A stretch of 64,000 nucleotides of DNA from Atherix ibis. Lineage: Eukaryota; Arthropoda; Insecta; Diptera; Athericidae. Below the pieces are notes generated by a model. It was not told where the DNA came from. It saw nothing but the letters and a program-made list of their open reading frames with translations, and did not search any database. The translations under genes were made by a program, and so were the position numbers. This document shows positions 48,013-57,800 of this stretch, one piece after another (position 1 is the stretch's first letter; each line of letters opens with the position of its first letter). Location of the stretch: positions 51,499,020 through 51,563,019 of the forward strand of contig OY282607.1 in the NCBI GenBank assembly GCA_958298945.1. The letters are read 5' to 3'.

Positions 48013-48600
48013 TACACTCAGTCTAGTTATAGTTTGAGAGTTGCACAAAGAAAAGGAAATTTCTGTCCATTGCCCGAAAATAAAACATTCCAATCGGGTG
48101 AGCGCTAAAAATATCAGCCAAAATTCTTTTGAGTCGCCAACAAGTCGAACAAATTAAACCAGTGGGAAGTGAAAATAAAAAATAAAAAAATAAAAAAATA
48201 GAAAATAATAAAAACCAAAACATAACGAAAAATATCAACAAGATTTTGAGAGAGTGACAGAGATAGAGAAAAAAAAAGCAGAAAATTAAAACTAGATAAA
48301 CGAGTGTATGAGTAGCAGCAAAATACGTGAATTAATACAGAAGGAAGAAAAATGAAAATAAAAACAATCGCGCAACAATTGTGCTCGTACGTACGTACGT
48401 GTACGTATGTACGTACGTGCATGCGTATTTGCTTGTTCATTGAGAATGACGGCAACGATGAGGACAACGACGACGGCGGAGACTCCGACCAATAATAATA
48501 TGTCATATGCAAATGCGCGTATGTGTGGGAATGCAAATTATCCTTGACGAAAATGAGTTTCTGGTTATTACCAACAGTAGGAGGGGTGGGAGGAGATCAA
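48013..48600 (+). promoter_or_regulatory. Possible transcription start and A-rich 5' leader
   Basis: The sequence ACTCAGTCTAGTT at about 48,014-48,026 fits the fly initiator consensus TCAGTY. It is followed by roughly 350 bases of A/purine-rich DNA typical of fly 5' UTRs. No DPE-like match at +28 and no well-placed TATA box were seen. An (ACGT)n patch lies at about 48,388-48,425. No coding exon follows that I can recognise. Confidence 0.25.
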
Positions 48601-49707
48601 ACCGGCATCCAAATTTTCAAAGTACATATACACATATATACAAACACATCATTATTCCTCTGTGCAATTCAACCAAATCTTTATCTAGAGGATATGCAAA
48701 AAAAAATACGCACAACACACACTTTTCTACAATTCCATTCTGGTTTAATTAAACAAGACCGATCAGCAAGAGTTCGCTTCGGTTCGATTTCAATGTGGTT
48801 TCCCAATTTTTCTATTTTTTTTTATAAACAAATTTTCCAACATTTTTTTTCTTTTTAATTGAAGGCGAACTACAATTTTTTTTTCTTATCAATGAAATGT
48901 TTGCAAAAAAATTATTTTTAAATTAAAAACTGCCATTTTTTGGATTCTTTGGAATTTTTTTTTTTTAATTATTTTTTTTTTTCAAATGGATTCAATCAAT
49001 AAAGATTTTTTGAAAGATTTTAAATAAACTGTTAAGTTTCTTTAGACGAAAATTTTAATTCTACGAAAGGAATAGAAAATTACCATTGCCCGACCCGACC
49101 CGCCCATAGGATTCAGTGGAGAAAAGATTAAAGTCTTTTCAAATTGTTTTAAATAAATTTTCTGGTACTTCCTCCTCCATTTGAAAATAAAATAGTTGAG
49201 AAAAATGTAAGTAATTCAGAAAAAACGATATGTTTTTGTTTTTATGTAAGGTCCCTGAAACAAGAGCAAGAGTCATAAGGTCATGGGGCGATTCCTTAGC
49301 ATGCCGATTTAATTAAATTTACTCTGTATTTTTTGGATGTACCATCAAGAGGTGGCTAACTTTTTTGAGCAAATTTACAAACAAACAGGAACAGGTATTA
49401 AAAGAATCTGCAAATTATTAAAAGGTTTTTTTTTCTAAAACAAATAATTTCGGTTAAGGTAGCATTCCATTAGAAAATTGGGAATAATGAGTTGAATATG
49501 ACCGGATTGGCAAAAAAGAGTACGAGAAAGGATACAACACCAACCCCCCCACCCCCTATCTCATATTAATTCTAGATAATATCCTAGCCGCAACCGCCTT
49601 TTTTTTAGCTTAAATCCAAGCAATTTTCATGCATCCAATTGAGATAGGATTTTTCAGTATTTGGTTGATGTTCCACAGGAAAGTGTGCTGGACCCATCCT
49701 TTAATAT
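48601..49707. other. A/T-rich spacer
   Basis: No gene or repeat family recognised. A short CCCGACCCGACCCGCCC patch occurs near 49,089-49,106. Confidence 0.5.
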
Positions 49708-49709
49708 AC

Positions 49710-50572
49710 GAGGTCTGTTCAAAAAGTATCGCGAATTTTAAATTTCCGCGGGTTACATATATTCGATTTTCGATTTTTTGTGGCGCTTTGTTGGTACTCA
49801 TGTCTCTCACTTATGCCAACAAGTTCGGCTATTTTGAATGTTCAGTTAATTTTTGACAGCTGCTTTGACATGCAAAAACAGCATCGCATTAACATTGCTA
49901 AGGAGCTCTTTGACTCTGTCCGCGACGACCCAAATTTGCTCCAGAGGGTCATAACTTGTGACGAATCATAGGTTTATGGTTATGACGTGGAAACCAAAGC
50001 TCAATCATCCCAATGGAAGCTGCCGCACGAGCAAGACCGAAAAAGCGCGCCAAGTTCGGTCGAATGTGAAGGTTTTGCTTACAGTTTTCTTCGATTGCAG
50101 GGGCGTGGTGCATCATGAGTTCTTGCCACAGGGTAGAACGTTCAATAAGGAATATTACCTGCAGGTTATGCGCAAGTTGCGCGAAGCAATCCGCCAGAAA
50201 CGCCCGGATTTGTGGAAGAACAAAAATCGGCTTTTGCACCATGATAACGCCCCTGATCACGCATCGTTGCTTGTGCGCGAATTTTTGACCAAAAACAACA
50301 CACTAATAATGCCGCAGTCACCGTATTCCCCAGATCTGGTCCCATGTGACTTTTTCTTGTTCCCGAAACAGATTCTTTGATCCATTTTTTGCTGTCAAAA
50401 AATAACTGCAAGCAAAGCAGTTGTCAAAAATTAACTGAACATTCAAAATGGCCGAACTTGTCGGCATAAGTGAGAGACATGAGTACCAACATAACGCCAC
50501 AAAAAAATCGAAAATCCAATATACTTAACCCGCGGAAATTCAAAATTCGCGATACTTTTTGAACAGACCTCG
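49710..50572 (+). mobile_element. Long-TIR mariner deletion derivative, CGAGGTCTGTTC family, copy C
   Basis: 863 bp with TA on both sides and both ends intact. Similarity between the ends extends inward for about 155-160 bp (49,710-49,866 against 50,412-50,572), much longer than the usual 30 bp of mariners. The transposase is internally deleted. It begins directly at KQHRINIAKELFDSVRDD, shows VITCDES then a stop (first Asp), GVVHHEFLPQGRT, LLHHDNAPDH (second Asp) and LVPCDFFLFPK (third Asp, 34 residues later), and then jumps to the right repeat. A frameshift separates the first Asp from the rest. Confidence 0.9.
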
Positions 50573-50752
50573 TATTTATACATTCCAGTCTGTCCAGTCT
50601 GTTGTGGATCAAGCAAAATTTCCCAACTTGCTTCCGGACTTCTCCAAACTCCGGAATTGGCTTACCAAGATTAGAGTGAAATTGAACGAACGCAAACGTA
50701 TTTTTTGCACCCTGCCATGAACCATAACGTCCCTTCGTATATCGTAATAGCA

Positions 50753-50839
50753 GCGGAACAAATGATAATCGGAAGGTGCTAGGTCTTGAGAGTATGGTGG
50801 ATGTGCCAGTATGTCCCATCCAAGCTCCAAAAGCTTTTA
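50753..50839 (-). mobile_element. Scrap of TTGGGTTG-family mariner
   Basis: Minus-strand translation gives LLELGWDILAHPPYSQDLAPSDYHLF in overlapping pieces around the third catalytic Asp (LAPSDYHLF). It matches the same part of the copies at 7.7 and 15.65 kb. The adjoining 50,580-50,752 has no recognised match. Confidence 0.75.
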
Positions 50840-52459
50840 CTTTTATTGAAACTCCTCGAAAATTTATTTAATTTGATTTCTCCGTCCTCCCACCAATGAT
50901 CATTCTTTCTTTCTCGTTCGTTCCAATGATCATTCTTCGTCATAATCAAAATTTAATAATTTTTTTTAAATTTTTTTTCAGATTATCTGTTAAGACCTTG
51001 ATTTAGATGGAGTGGTTTATTTAAAAAAAAAAATATTACTGTTCCGATTAAGAGTAAAAGTGGATATTTAATAGCACAGATGGTCCGCTTCAGTGAACTG
51101 AGGATATAATGTTCCGGCCTACAATTACGTAGAAAGTCCTGATCAGTTTCGAAAAAGAACATCAAAAGGAAGGAAGATAGTTGAAAATATTCTACTGGGG
51201 CTAACGATCTTTACGAAAAAATAACAAATGGAACAAATAAATAGGAAAAAGTCAAGTTTACATTACTAGTCACGCAACGCGTTCAAGAATAACTAATGAC
51301 TATTTTCGTTTCGATAAAATATTTTTACATAACTGAATAGATATGCGATTTTAGGATAGACTGAATCTTAAGTATGGTTACCGCCAACACGTCTGAGAGT
51401 TTGAATACTCCCGTCCTCGTACTCACGTGTAGAATTGAATTTGTGAAGGGGATTGTGCAATGAAATTCTACGAGAAGACGGGGTTTTACACTTTTTTTTT
51501 ATCTGACATTGCAGATTAATGGCGCGTCGTAGACATGATCGCTATTTCTGCAACCGAAGACACTCCATGTCAGATTGTATAAAATGGGAACCAGCACGAG
51601 TCCGTGGCACTCCAGGCAACTAGTTAAGCAACAATGTGTGGGTAGCAGGTATTTAGTCAAATGTGTTTGGTCTCAACCACTAAACAATCCGACCGCGACG
51701 TAAAACATTCGATCGAGCACACCCGATGGTGGTGATGGTGTGATTTTCCGACTCCACAGGCAGACACCGATGCGATAGTAGTTACTCTAGTGTTGTTGGC
51801 TAGTCCAAATTAAAAAACGTCAAACTGGTTTCCTTACTTTCGAAATTCTACTGTCGCCAATAATGTTATTGTTGATGCCCGTATTCAATTGCTACGCCAA
51901 TGCAGTAGCCTACAAGGTAGCAATCAACAAGTTAGAGGAGTCGCACTACGAACAAAACTGTGCCTTCAAAACTAGTCACACAGCCAACCAGTCAGCCAAC
52001 CTTCTATCCAACCACAACCATACGCTCGATTCCGATTAGAGAGACAAGCTCAGTGCAAATGCATTCTCAAAAGACGACCGTACGGAATTGGTTCATTTAA
52101 TATTCATTACGGCCAACACATTACCGTTCTTCTAATCCAATTTCATACGTAAGAATGGCGAACTTGGTGCCTAATCAATTATGAATCGGATTTCGAAAGC
52201 CACTATAAAAGTGCATTCCGATTAAAAACAAAAACTGTACGAAATTCTCCATTGTTAATGTGCTGACGTATGTTTTTTTACAATTTTTTTTTTCTCTTTC
52301 ATAGAATAAATTGTGTTCGCTCAAAAAAAATTCTATAACATAACCGCTCGCAGAAGAGGAAAATACTCTGAGAATTCTTATGCCTCTAAACAAGAATGAT
52401 GGGGTGCGTCATCTACTCAAAGTCTAAAATATAATTTTTATTTGCCATTGCAAATAAGT
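50840..52459. other. Spacer, no recognised gene
   Basis: Positions 51,360-52,170 are more balanced in base composition than usual for the window and may be host-derived unique sequence. No open frame or RNA is recognised. Confidence 0.45.
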
Positions 52460-52670
52460 AAATAAAATTCAAAAAGACATGTTTTAGATAAACAGGTGAA
52501 TATTAAATTTACCAAATTCCTTAATTATACTTTAAGACTAATTATACTAATTTTATCATTATTTCTTCAATAAATTTACAAACATAATAAATATTTAAAT
52601 AAAAAATTTAAAATTTAAATAAATAATTAACTTTTATAAATAAATTATAACAAATCTACAAATAATAACT
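52460..52670 (-). pseudogene. Mitochondrial large rRNA fragment in the NUMT
   Basis: The minus strand reads CTTAAAGTATAATTAAGGAA and then CACCTGTTTATCTAAAACAT followed by GTCTTTTTGAA. This corresponds to the widely conserved 16S segment used for the 16Sar primer (CGCCTGTTTATCAAAAACAT). Similarity fades left of about 52,465. The join to ND3 lies somewhere in 52,640-52,740. Confidence 0.8.
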
Positions 52671-52679
52671 AATTCTAAG

Positions 52680-52925
52680 CCTATATTAATAAAATTTAGA
52701 TGAAGATAGTTCTTGTAATTATAATTTTTCATACAAATAATGTTTGAAAATTTTAAAATTAATGAAATTTCTACATCAAAAATTAGGAAAATAATTGCAA
52801 TTAAAAAAAATCGTAATGAAAAAGGTAGTCGAGCAGAACCTTTTTGGGTCAAACCCATATTCAAATGGAGATGATTTTTCTCTATCAATTAATGACTTTT
52901 CTGATAAAATTGATGCTAGTAATAT
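52680..52925 (-). pseudogene. ND3 fragment in the NUMT
   Basis: NADH dehydrogenase subunit 3. The minus strand gives [20 protein letters not shown] then EYGFDPK, and, after a one-base shift, [20 protein letters not shown] and DVEISLIL, all conserved ND3 blocks. The N terminus is missing because the copy is joined directly to COX3, and the C terminus is degraded or replaced. Confidence 0.88.
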
Positions 52926-53072
52926 TTATAGAAAAATGATTGTATAAATGATGTATTAAACATACTAAAAGAAATTATGTTCCAATAATTACATGAATTC
53001 CATGAAATCCTGTTGCTATAAAAAATATAGATTTGTAAACTAGTAAATGGAGCTTCAATATATTCATACTCT
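52926..53072 (-). pseudogene. COX3 3' fragment in the NUMT
   Basis: Cytochrome oxidase subunit 3. The minus strand gives EYIEAPFT, a small indel, then FFIATGFHGIHVIIGT and FLLVCLIHHLYNHFS. It stops there and runs directly into ND3, so the final 30 or so codons of COX3 and tRNA-Gly are gone. The other edge is the mariner fragment. Confidence 0.9.
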
Positions 53073-53074
53073 AT

Positions 53075-53298
53075 CTGCCTATCTTTTCAATCATCCCCAT
53101 GGCACGCAGACGCATGGAAATAGCTGCTTGAATAACACCCAATTGCTCCGCAAGAAGTTTTTGCGATTGGGTATCGTCTTCGTCCAAAAGACCCTGCAAT
53201 TGATGGTTCTTAACATTCCTAGGCCGATCGTCACGCTTCTTATCCCACAAGTCGAAATTGCCCACAAGTCGAACAGCGGATTAAGCTCATACCCCTGG
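53075..53298 (-). mobile_element. Mos1-like mariner fragment inside COX3
   Basis: Same family as 22,649-23,890. The right end inverts to CCAGGGGTATGAGCTTAATC and is followed by TA (53,299-53,300). On the minus strand the terminal repeat is joined directly to FDLWDKKRDDRPR, then LQGLLDEDDTQSQKLLAEQL, AAISMRLRAMGMIEKIG. The first 50 or so residues and everything after the second helix region are deleted. COX3 codons between HTY and YEYIEAP are missing at this site. Confidence 0.9.
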
Positions 53299-53383
53299 TA
53301 TGTATGTAATCCTTGAAAGGTTCCTTCTCGTGAAATATCACGTCATCATTGATATATAGTAAGTGATATAATTAATAATGAAA
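53299..53383 (-). pseudogene. COX3 middle fragment in the NUMT
   Basis: The minus strand with mitochondrial code gives ISLLIISLTIYQWWRDISRE followed by GTFQGLHTY. Both adjacent W codons are TGA. It joins exactly to the next COX3 piece if the MITE at 53,389-53,713 is removed. Confidence 0.92.
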
Positions 53384-53388
53384 TATTA

Positions 53389-53713
53389 GCTGTATTCCAT
53401 TGGACCAATTTTGCTACTACACTAGTTGTGTATCTGTCATCATCTACTTTACCTCGAACAGAGCAGTAATTTTCCGCTGGAGTTAAGCATACAATGTACG
53501 GTCGGTGGATTGTAGTTGGTACAGTGAAAATAGATAGATTTGCGGGTTCGTTGGTTATGTTGAAATGTCATATTTTTGTTTTTATTGTTTATGTGTGAAT
53601 AAACTCTGTATTGTTGGTGACTATTGTGTGATTGTATTTTACTGCTGTATTGATATGTTCATTTTATTGAGAGTCTACAGCGCTGTAGTAAAATTGGTCC
53701 AATGGAATACAGC
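53389..53713. mobile_element. Complete MITE (GCTGTATTCCATTGG family) inside COX3
   Basis: 325 bp with terminal inverted repeats GCTGTATTCCATTGGACCAA (left) and its inverse (right), about 24 bp of near-perfect pairing. It is flanked by TATTA (53,384-53,388 and 53,714-53,718). Removing the element and one TATTA restores the COX3 frame (HQYNISLL), which confirms the insertion borders. No coding capacity. A second copy lies at 14,915. Confidence 0.92.
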
Positions 53714-53796
53714 TATTATATTGATGGAATCATTTTACTAATCCTGATACTGTTGTTATTGCGCCAATAAATAGCACCTGTTAATGGTCAATGTCT
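53714..53796 (-). pseudogene. COX3 5' fragment in the NUMT
   Basis: The minus strand gives WPLTGAI, an insertion of a few bases, then ITTVSGLVKWFHQYN; the W codons in WPLTGAI and VKWFHQ are TGA. The first 14 or so codons of COX3 are lost, so it follows directly on ATP6 (TLYS). Confidence 0.9.
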
Positions 53797-54021
53797 AGAA
53801 TATAATGTTCTTAATACAACAAATACATAAGATTGAAAAATTGCTACTCCTGATTCTAAAACTAATAATGCAATTTGACCAATAACTAAAAATATAGCTA
53901 ATTAATAAAAAGGTGAAGGTCCTGTATTTGCTAATAATCGAATTACATTTCTAATAGTTTCAGTATATATTATAAATGGTATTAAAATAGATGGTGTTCC
54001 TTGAGGGACTATATGAGCAAA
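53797..54021 (-). pseudogene. ATP6 C-terminal fragment in the NUMT
   Basis: ATP synthase subunit a. The minus strand gives FAHIVPQGTPSILMPF, TETISNVIR, a deletion of about 25 codons, then ANTGPSPF, IGQIALLVLESGVAIFQSYV and LRTLYS. An in-frame TAA after SPFY shows decay. Confidence 0.9.
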
Positions 54022-54023
54022 TA

Positions 54024-55177
54024 CGAGGTCTGTTCAAAAAATATGGGGACTTTTTTTCAAAAATTATTTATTTATTCATAATTATCTATTTTGTCCCCTT
54101 CAAAGTAATCCCCACCAGATATTATACACTTGTGCCAACGTTTTTTCCAATCCTCGAAGCACTTCAAAAAATCATTTTTGTGATCTTGTTCAGCCCCTCA
54201 TTGTAGCGTAGCGTCATCCTTTCATGGGGCTCTTCAGTTTCGCGAACAAAAAAAAGCCACAGGGGGCCAGATGTGGGTAATACGGTAGCTGCGGCATTAT
54301 CTGCGGCAGTTCTTTCACAAATCCGGGCGTTTCTGGCGGATTGCTTCGCGCAACTTGCACATAACTTACAGGTAATATTCCTTATTGACAGTTCTACCCT
54401 GTGGCAACAACTCATGATGCACCACGCCCCTGCAATCGAAGAAAAATGTGAGTAAAACCTTCACATTCGACCGATCTTTGCGCTTTTTTTGGTCTTGAGC
54501 TTTGGTTTCCACGTTATAACCATAAACCCATGATTGAGCTTTGGTTTCCACGTCATAACCATAAACCCATGATTCGTCACCAGTTATGACCCTCTGGAGC
54601 AAATATGGGTCGTCGCGAACAGAGTCCAACAGCTCCTTAGCAATGTTGATGCGATGCTGTTTTTGGTCGAAGTTGAACAATTTTGGTACTAATTTTGCGT
54701 CGACCCGTCTCACGCCCAAATCATTGGTAGAAATCCAAGGGCACGAGCCAATCGATGTGTTTAAGTCCTCAGCATCTTCTTTAACGGTGATTCGACGATT
54801 GGCCAATACTATTTCCTTCACTTCATCAATGTTTTCATCTGTTGTTGACGTGTTCGGGCGCTTTTCGTCGTTCACATCTTCTCGGCCCTCTGAGAACATT
54901 TTGTACCACCGATAAACGTTGCTTCGGTCGAAGGTAGCTTCACCATATGCCACAGTCAACATTCGGAATGCGTCCCCGCAATTATGGTAATTTTGTTTTT
55001 CACACAAAATTTGATACAGATTCTTTGATCCATTTTTTGAAATGGCCAAAAATCGAAGACGAGCCAAAACACGTGAAAGCAAAGCAGCTGTCAAAATTAA
55101 CTGAACATTCAAAATGGCGGAACTTGTCGGTATAAGTGAGATACATGAGTACCAACATAACGCCACAAAAATCGAAA
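54024..55177 (-). mobile_element. Mariner, CGAGGTCTGTTC family, copy D, inside ATP6
   Basis: The left end is CGAGGTCTGTTCAAAAAATA after TA (54,022-54,023). The right end is cut off at CACAAAAATCGAAAG, losing about 55 bp of terminal repeat together with the adjoining ATP6 codons. This is the best transposase of the family here: KNLYQILCEKQNYHNCGDAF, NVYRWYKMFSEGRED, ITVKEDAEDLN, FDQKQHRINIAKELL, VITGDESWVYGYD (first Asp), GVVHHELLPQGRT. The second and third Asp are deleted near 54,250-54,370, followed by the C-terminal FLKCFEDWKKRWHK-type end near 54,110-54,180. A 39-bp in-frame duplication repeats SWVYGYDVETKAQ (about 54,495-54,575). Confidence 0.9.
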
Positions 55178-55295
55178 GAAATAAAAATTTATGTTCTTCA
55201 ATTATGTCCATTTAGACTGAATAAAGTTTGAAATTCTTTTTGAAGAGTAAGTATAACATTATTTCATATAATTCCATATCGTGACGGAATCAATA
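55178..55295 (-). pseudogene. ATP6 N-terminal fragment in the NUMT
   Basis: The minus strand gives LIPSRYGIMWNNVILTLQKE then FQTLFSLNGHNWRT, a stop, and IFIS. W codons are TGA and M is ATA. Similarity begins at about 55,295 and ends at the mariner edge. About 50 ATP6 codons between here and FAHIVPQG are missing. Confidence 0.88.
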
Positions 55296-56460
55296 AAAAA
55301 AACCGAGTTTAAGAAGCAAAAGCTTAGAGGTGGTAGCATTTTGAGGTTAGACAGACACTAAGTCGACAATAAGAAAGATACTAAGTCGGGATAACCGGCC
55401 GTGCTCTTGTTGAACATAACCTTCATTTAATTTCAAATTTTAGTCCACCACCTAGGAGAAATCTTTAAAGAGAAAAACTCAAAGAGATACTAAGTTGGAC
55501 ATTAATAAGAATAACTGAACTGAACGAAATTGAGATAAAACTACAAAATCCGTAATGTTTTAAATTACAATTAAAACTATTTTTTTAGTTAGTAGTTCTT
55601 ATGCATCTTTATAAGTCATGTAAAAAAGTGTGGTTATAATCTGTTTAAAATGTTAAAGGTTTTTAATAAAAATCTTTCTGAACTCTGCGCTTTTTTTCCA
55701 AATATTTTTCATTTCAATTTTCTCATTATAATGAGCTCAAGAAAGTCCCCAATTCACATAGCAAAATCATATTGAAAATACCTTAAAATTATCAGCGCGA
55801 CATCGTTTAAGGTGCATTATTTCCAATTTAATTATTCGGATACGAACCTTTACCCATGTGAATGAATAGCCCAAAACATGCAATAAATTCCATGTTCTTT
55901 CAGTAGAGTGTAAAACATCCCATCAAGTGTCAAAATAATTACCTTAGAAATAATGCCAACCCACTCTCTGTTTCTACATAGAAAAATCAATTTTCATAAT
56001 AACAAAAAAAGCAATCCTTTTTGATTACTTAATGTAAACAAATTCATTTTTATCATTACACCCACATCCTTAAAGACAACATTTTTTTTCCTTTTCATTC
56101 TTATCATTTGCCCCCCCAAAAGGTGGAAAAATATTTAAAAATCCAAATCGGCATTTCAAAATGCACGCACGCATGCGGGGTGAAAAATAATTCGGGGCAT
56201 TCCTTTAGTCGATGATTCTTAAAAGTCACCTTTAAAAATCTATTACAATACATGACTCACCGGGTGATGGTCCTCTCTAATAAATTCGACAGGTTGGCTG
56301 CCTTGGTTGACTGGTTAATTAGCCGACTGGTTATGGTCACATTTATTGTACTCAGAATAGGTTCAATATCCTTTTTTCGTGTTTCCCTTCAGTTAGTGAT
56401 TCTCGAACAAGTAAGGAAAATAAAAATTTAAAAAAAAAATTGTTAGTAGAAACAGAAGTG
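55296..56460. other. A/T-rich spacer
   Basis: No mitochondrial similarity beyond 55,295 and no recognised gene. Confidence 0.5.
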
Positions 56461-57800
56461 ATCATGCCTGAGGAAGGAGATCGATCCAAAGGCCGGCCGA
56501 TGATGATAATGGCAACAACGTTTATCATCTTCACAGTTTGATGACTTGCAGAACTTCCATAACAGCAAAAATATATATAGTAGACCTCCCCAGGTTAAAC
56601 TTGCAGAATTTACAAAAATACAACAAAAAAGAAACAAGAGACAAAAAGGCAAAAACAGCAAAGAATGATGAAGAAGTGCCTAGAAATCACTGGAAAATAA
56701 AAAAAATGGCTATTAGACGAGTATCCAAAGTCGACGGTGGGAAAGGTAACCGACAAAGCACAGCAACAGTTTGCCAATGTGTACCGAAAACATCAGAACA
56801 ACTAACACACCATCAAACCACCACATACAATATCATCGCCAGCACCAGACGATAATCCACAAATGTGCCATTCGACGGCGACACTGATTCTCCTCCAGCG
56901 ATGCCTTTGAATTTTGTGTGTGCCTTCCCTTCTCAGCCTAATGGACAACGTACTGGACTATCTGATCGACCGGCTTGGCTGGCTGCTCAGTAACCGACCA
57001 CCGCAACCTCTCCTGTAACATTCGTTCCAGGCCAGGGAAAAGTCATTTGCCGCCAGAAGCAAACTGTCTGCCTTTTGTAGTTTCTTCAGTGCTATGATTT
57101 GCGTGGCGCCAACTTGACGTGTTCAGTAAGTAATCTGACCGTAGTACGTGTACATGTAAATGATGTAAATGTACATACGTACGGGTATGCATTTTGTTGG
57201 CACGTACATGCATTTGGTAGGAAATGAAAATGCTACACGCTTGTCTTTAGTAACAGACAGAGACGAGCCGCTTCATCTCAACAGTGATGATCGTCCGACC
57301 GGCCATTCAGCTTAACTGAACAGGCAACCAATCACTCATCCGATCGACCAAAGTCCCACAGCATACATAATGATCGGTGCAGCGGCATATTCGAAAAAAA
57401 AAACAAAAAAAAAAACATTACCTCGTCACATCACATAACGCTTCTAAGCATTGCCTTAAGTGCGCACATGGTTACATGCTATTTCGATCTCTCTACCTTC
57501 CCAACCGTTACTCATATTATAACATAACTGAGCAAAAGTGAGTTTTTTTCTGCGGAATGCTGGTTTGCGATGGTGCTTACCCTAAGATGAATCTTAAAAT
57601 TCCGTCCACATGCCGTTTTTGGGCACAGCAAAATAGCAACAGCACAGCCACTTGCTGCACAAACTCGTCGTCTACCCATCCATCCGTATGCATGCATGTG
57701 TTAATGTATTCCAACAAATTAACACACACAATTGTTTTCATCCTCATCGTTCAGGCGACAACGCCACCGGTGGTGGTCGTTGCTTAGTAGTCGTCAGATA
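56461..57800. promoter_or_regulatory. GC-richer block, possible host leader or regulatory DNA
   Basis: The DNA is noticeably more balanced than its flanks, with CGA/ACC-rich words, a CATGTA/TACGT-rich patch at 57,140-57,210 and AAC/ACC-rich sequence at 56,600-56,870. The longest open frame (105 codons, 56,538-56,855) has no motif. It could be a host 5' region, without proof. Confidence 0.2.

Larger units (their letters stand above)
52460..55295 (-). other. Composite NUMT (nuclear copy of mitochondrial DNA)
   Basis: Read on the minus strand from 55,295 to 52,680 the order is ATP6, COX3, ND3, as in insect mitochondria, followed by a piece of large rRNA. Reading requires the mitochondrial code: the COX3 pieces have TGA where conserved tryptophans belong. 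Internal deletions remove parts of ATP6, most of COX3, tRNA-Gly and the start of ND3. The large-rRNA piece lies on the same strand as COX3 and ND3, although in insects it is encoded on the opposite strand, so the NUMT is rearranged. Three mobile elements lie inside it (53,075-53,298, 53,389-53,713 and 54,024-55,177). Confidence 0.92.

Noticed and set aside
48391..48425. (ACGT)n region considered as a CRISPR-like or regulatory array
   Set aside because: Simple tetranucleotide microsatellite without spacers. Nothing in the window resembles a CRISPR array, and the DNA is nuclear eukaryotic.
54366..55211. 281-codon minus-strand frame as one intact gene
   Set aside because: It begins inside the mitochondrial ATP6 sequence and the mariner leader, and lacks the second and third catalytic Asp. 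It is part of mariner copy D.
52440..55300. Recent contamination with mitochondrial DNA instead of a NUMT
   Set aside because: The mitochondrial pieces carry frameshifts, stops and deletions and are interrupted by nuclear transposons also found elsewhere in the window.
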